Below are positions 13,351 to 13,356 of a DNA stretch of 13,356 nt, one piece after another. Where the stretch lies: the NCBI GenBank assembly GCA_023268425.1, contig JALRFN010000294.1:1-13356 (forward strand), written 5' to 3'. The notes below the pieces were generated by a model. It ran no database searches and was not told the origin of the DNA. It worked only from the letters and a program-made list of their open reading frames with translations. Position 1 is the first letter of the stretch. Each line of letters opens with the position of its first letter. This DNA comes from Burkholderiaceae bacterium (GTDB lineage: Bacteria; Pseudomonadota; Gammaproteobacteria; Burkholderiales; Burkholderiaceae_C). The translations under genes and the position numbers were made by a program.

Positions 13351-13356
13351 AATTGA

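Overview
The window is a flagellar gene block, probably from a polarly flagellated betaproteobacterium. Its G+C is high, leucine is often TTG and glutamine often CAA, and FliK, FlgM, FlgN and FliS look betaproteobacterial. I would guess Burkholderiales, perhaps near Comamonadaceae; that placement is inference. Almost every gene concerns export, assembly or rotation of the flagellum. No RNA gene, CRISPR array, insertion sequence or phage gene was seen.

Layout. (1) Positions 1-998, + strand: the 3' end of flgA, then flgM (anti-FliA factor) and flgN (export chaperone) behind a clear sigma-28 promoter. (2) Positions 1004-5427, - strand: a five-gene run read in the order flgP (outer-membrane lipoprotein), flgT (H-ring), a small exported FimV/LysM-like protein, fliK (hook length control) and a stand-alone FlhB C-terminal-like protein. 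A sigma-28 promoter precedes flgP. (3) Positions 5692-6819, + strand: a sigma-54 activator of the FleQ/FlrA type that lacks the whole N-terminal sensory part. (4) Positions 6837-7361, - strand: a Cys-rich DUF1566-type lipoprotein. (5) Positions 7575-11486, + strand: pomA, pomB and a membrane protein ending in a SPOR domain. Groups 4 and 5 are divergent and fired by two back-to-back sigma-28 promoters. (6) Positions 11500-13350, - strand: a fliS-like chaperone, a zinc-binding MDR dehydrogenase and a DUF1653 protein.

How the parts fit. PomA and PomB match the sodium-type stator of Vibrio, and FlgT/FlgP match the Vibrio H-ring, so the window encodes a large, probably high-torque motor outside Vibrio. 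The T-ring proteins MotX and MotY are not in the window. Instead there are three exported or membrane proteins without a settled motor role: the FimV-like protein, the DUF1566 lipoprotein and the SPOR protein. All three sit in stator or H-ring transcription units led by matching sigma-28 promoters. That set is the best candidate here for an undescribed system.

PomB is also unusual. It has a CxxCxxCxxC motif before its membrane helix, an apparent second copy of the strand leading into the OmpA domain, and seven perfectly phased 10-residue repeats between the two copies. The four sigma-28 promoters share TCAAG-N14-NYCGATRC, tying anti-sigma factor, H-ring, lipoprotein and stators into one late flagellar regulon.
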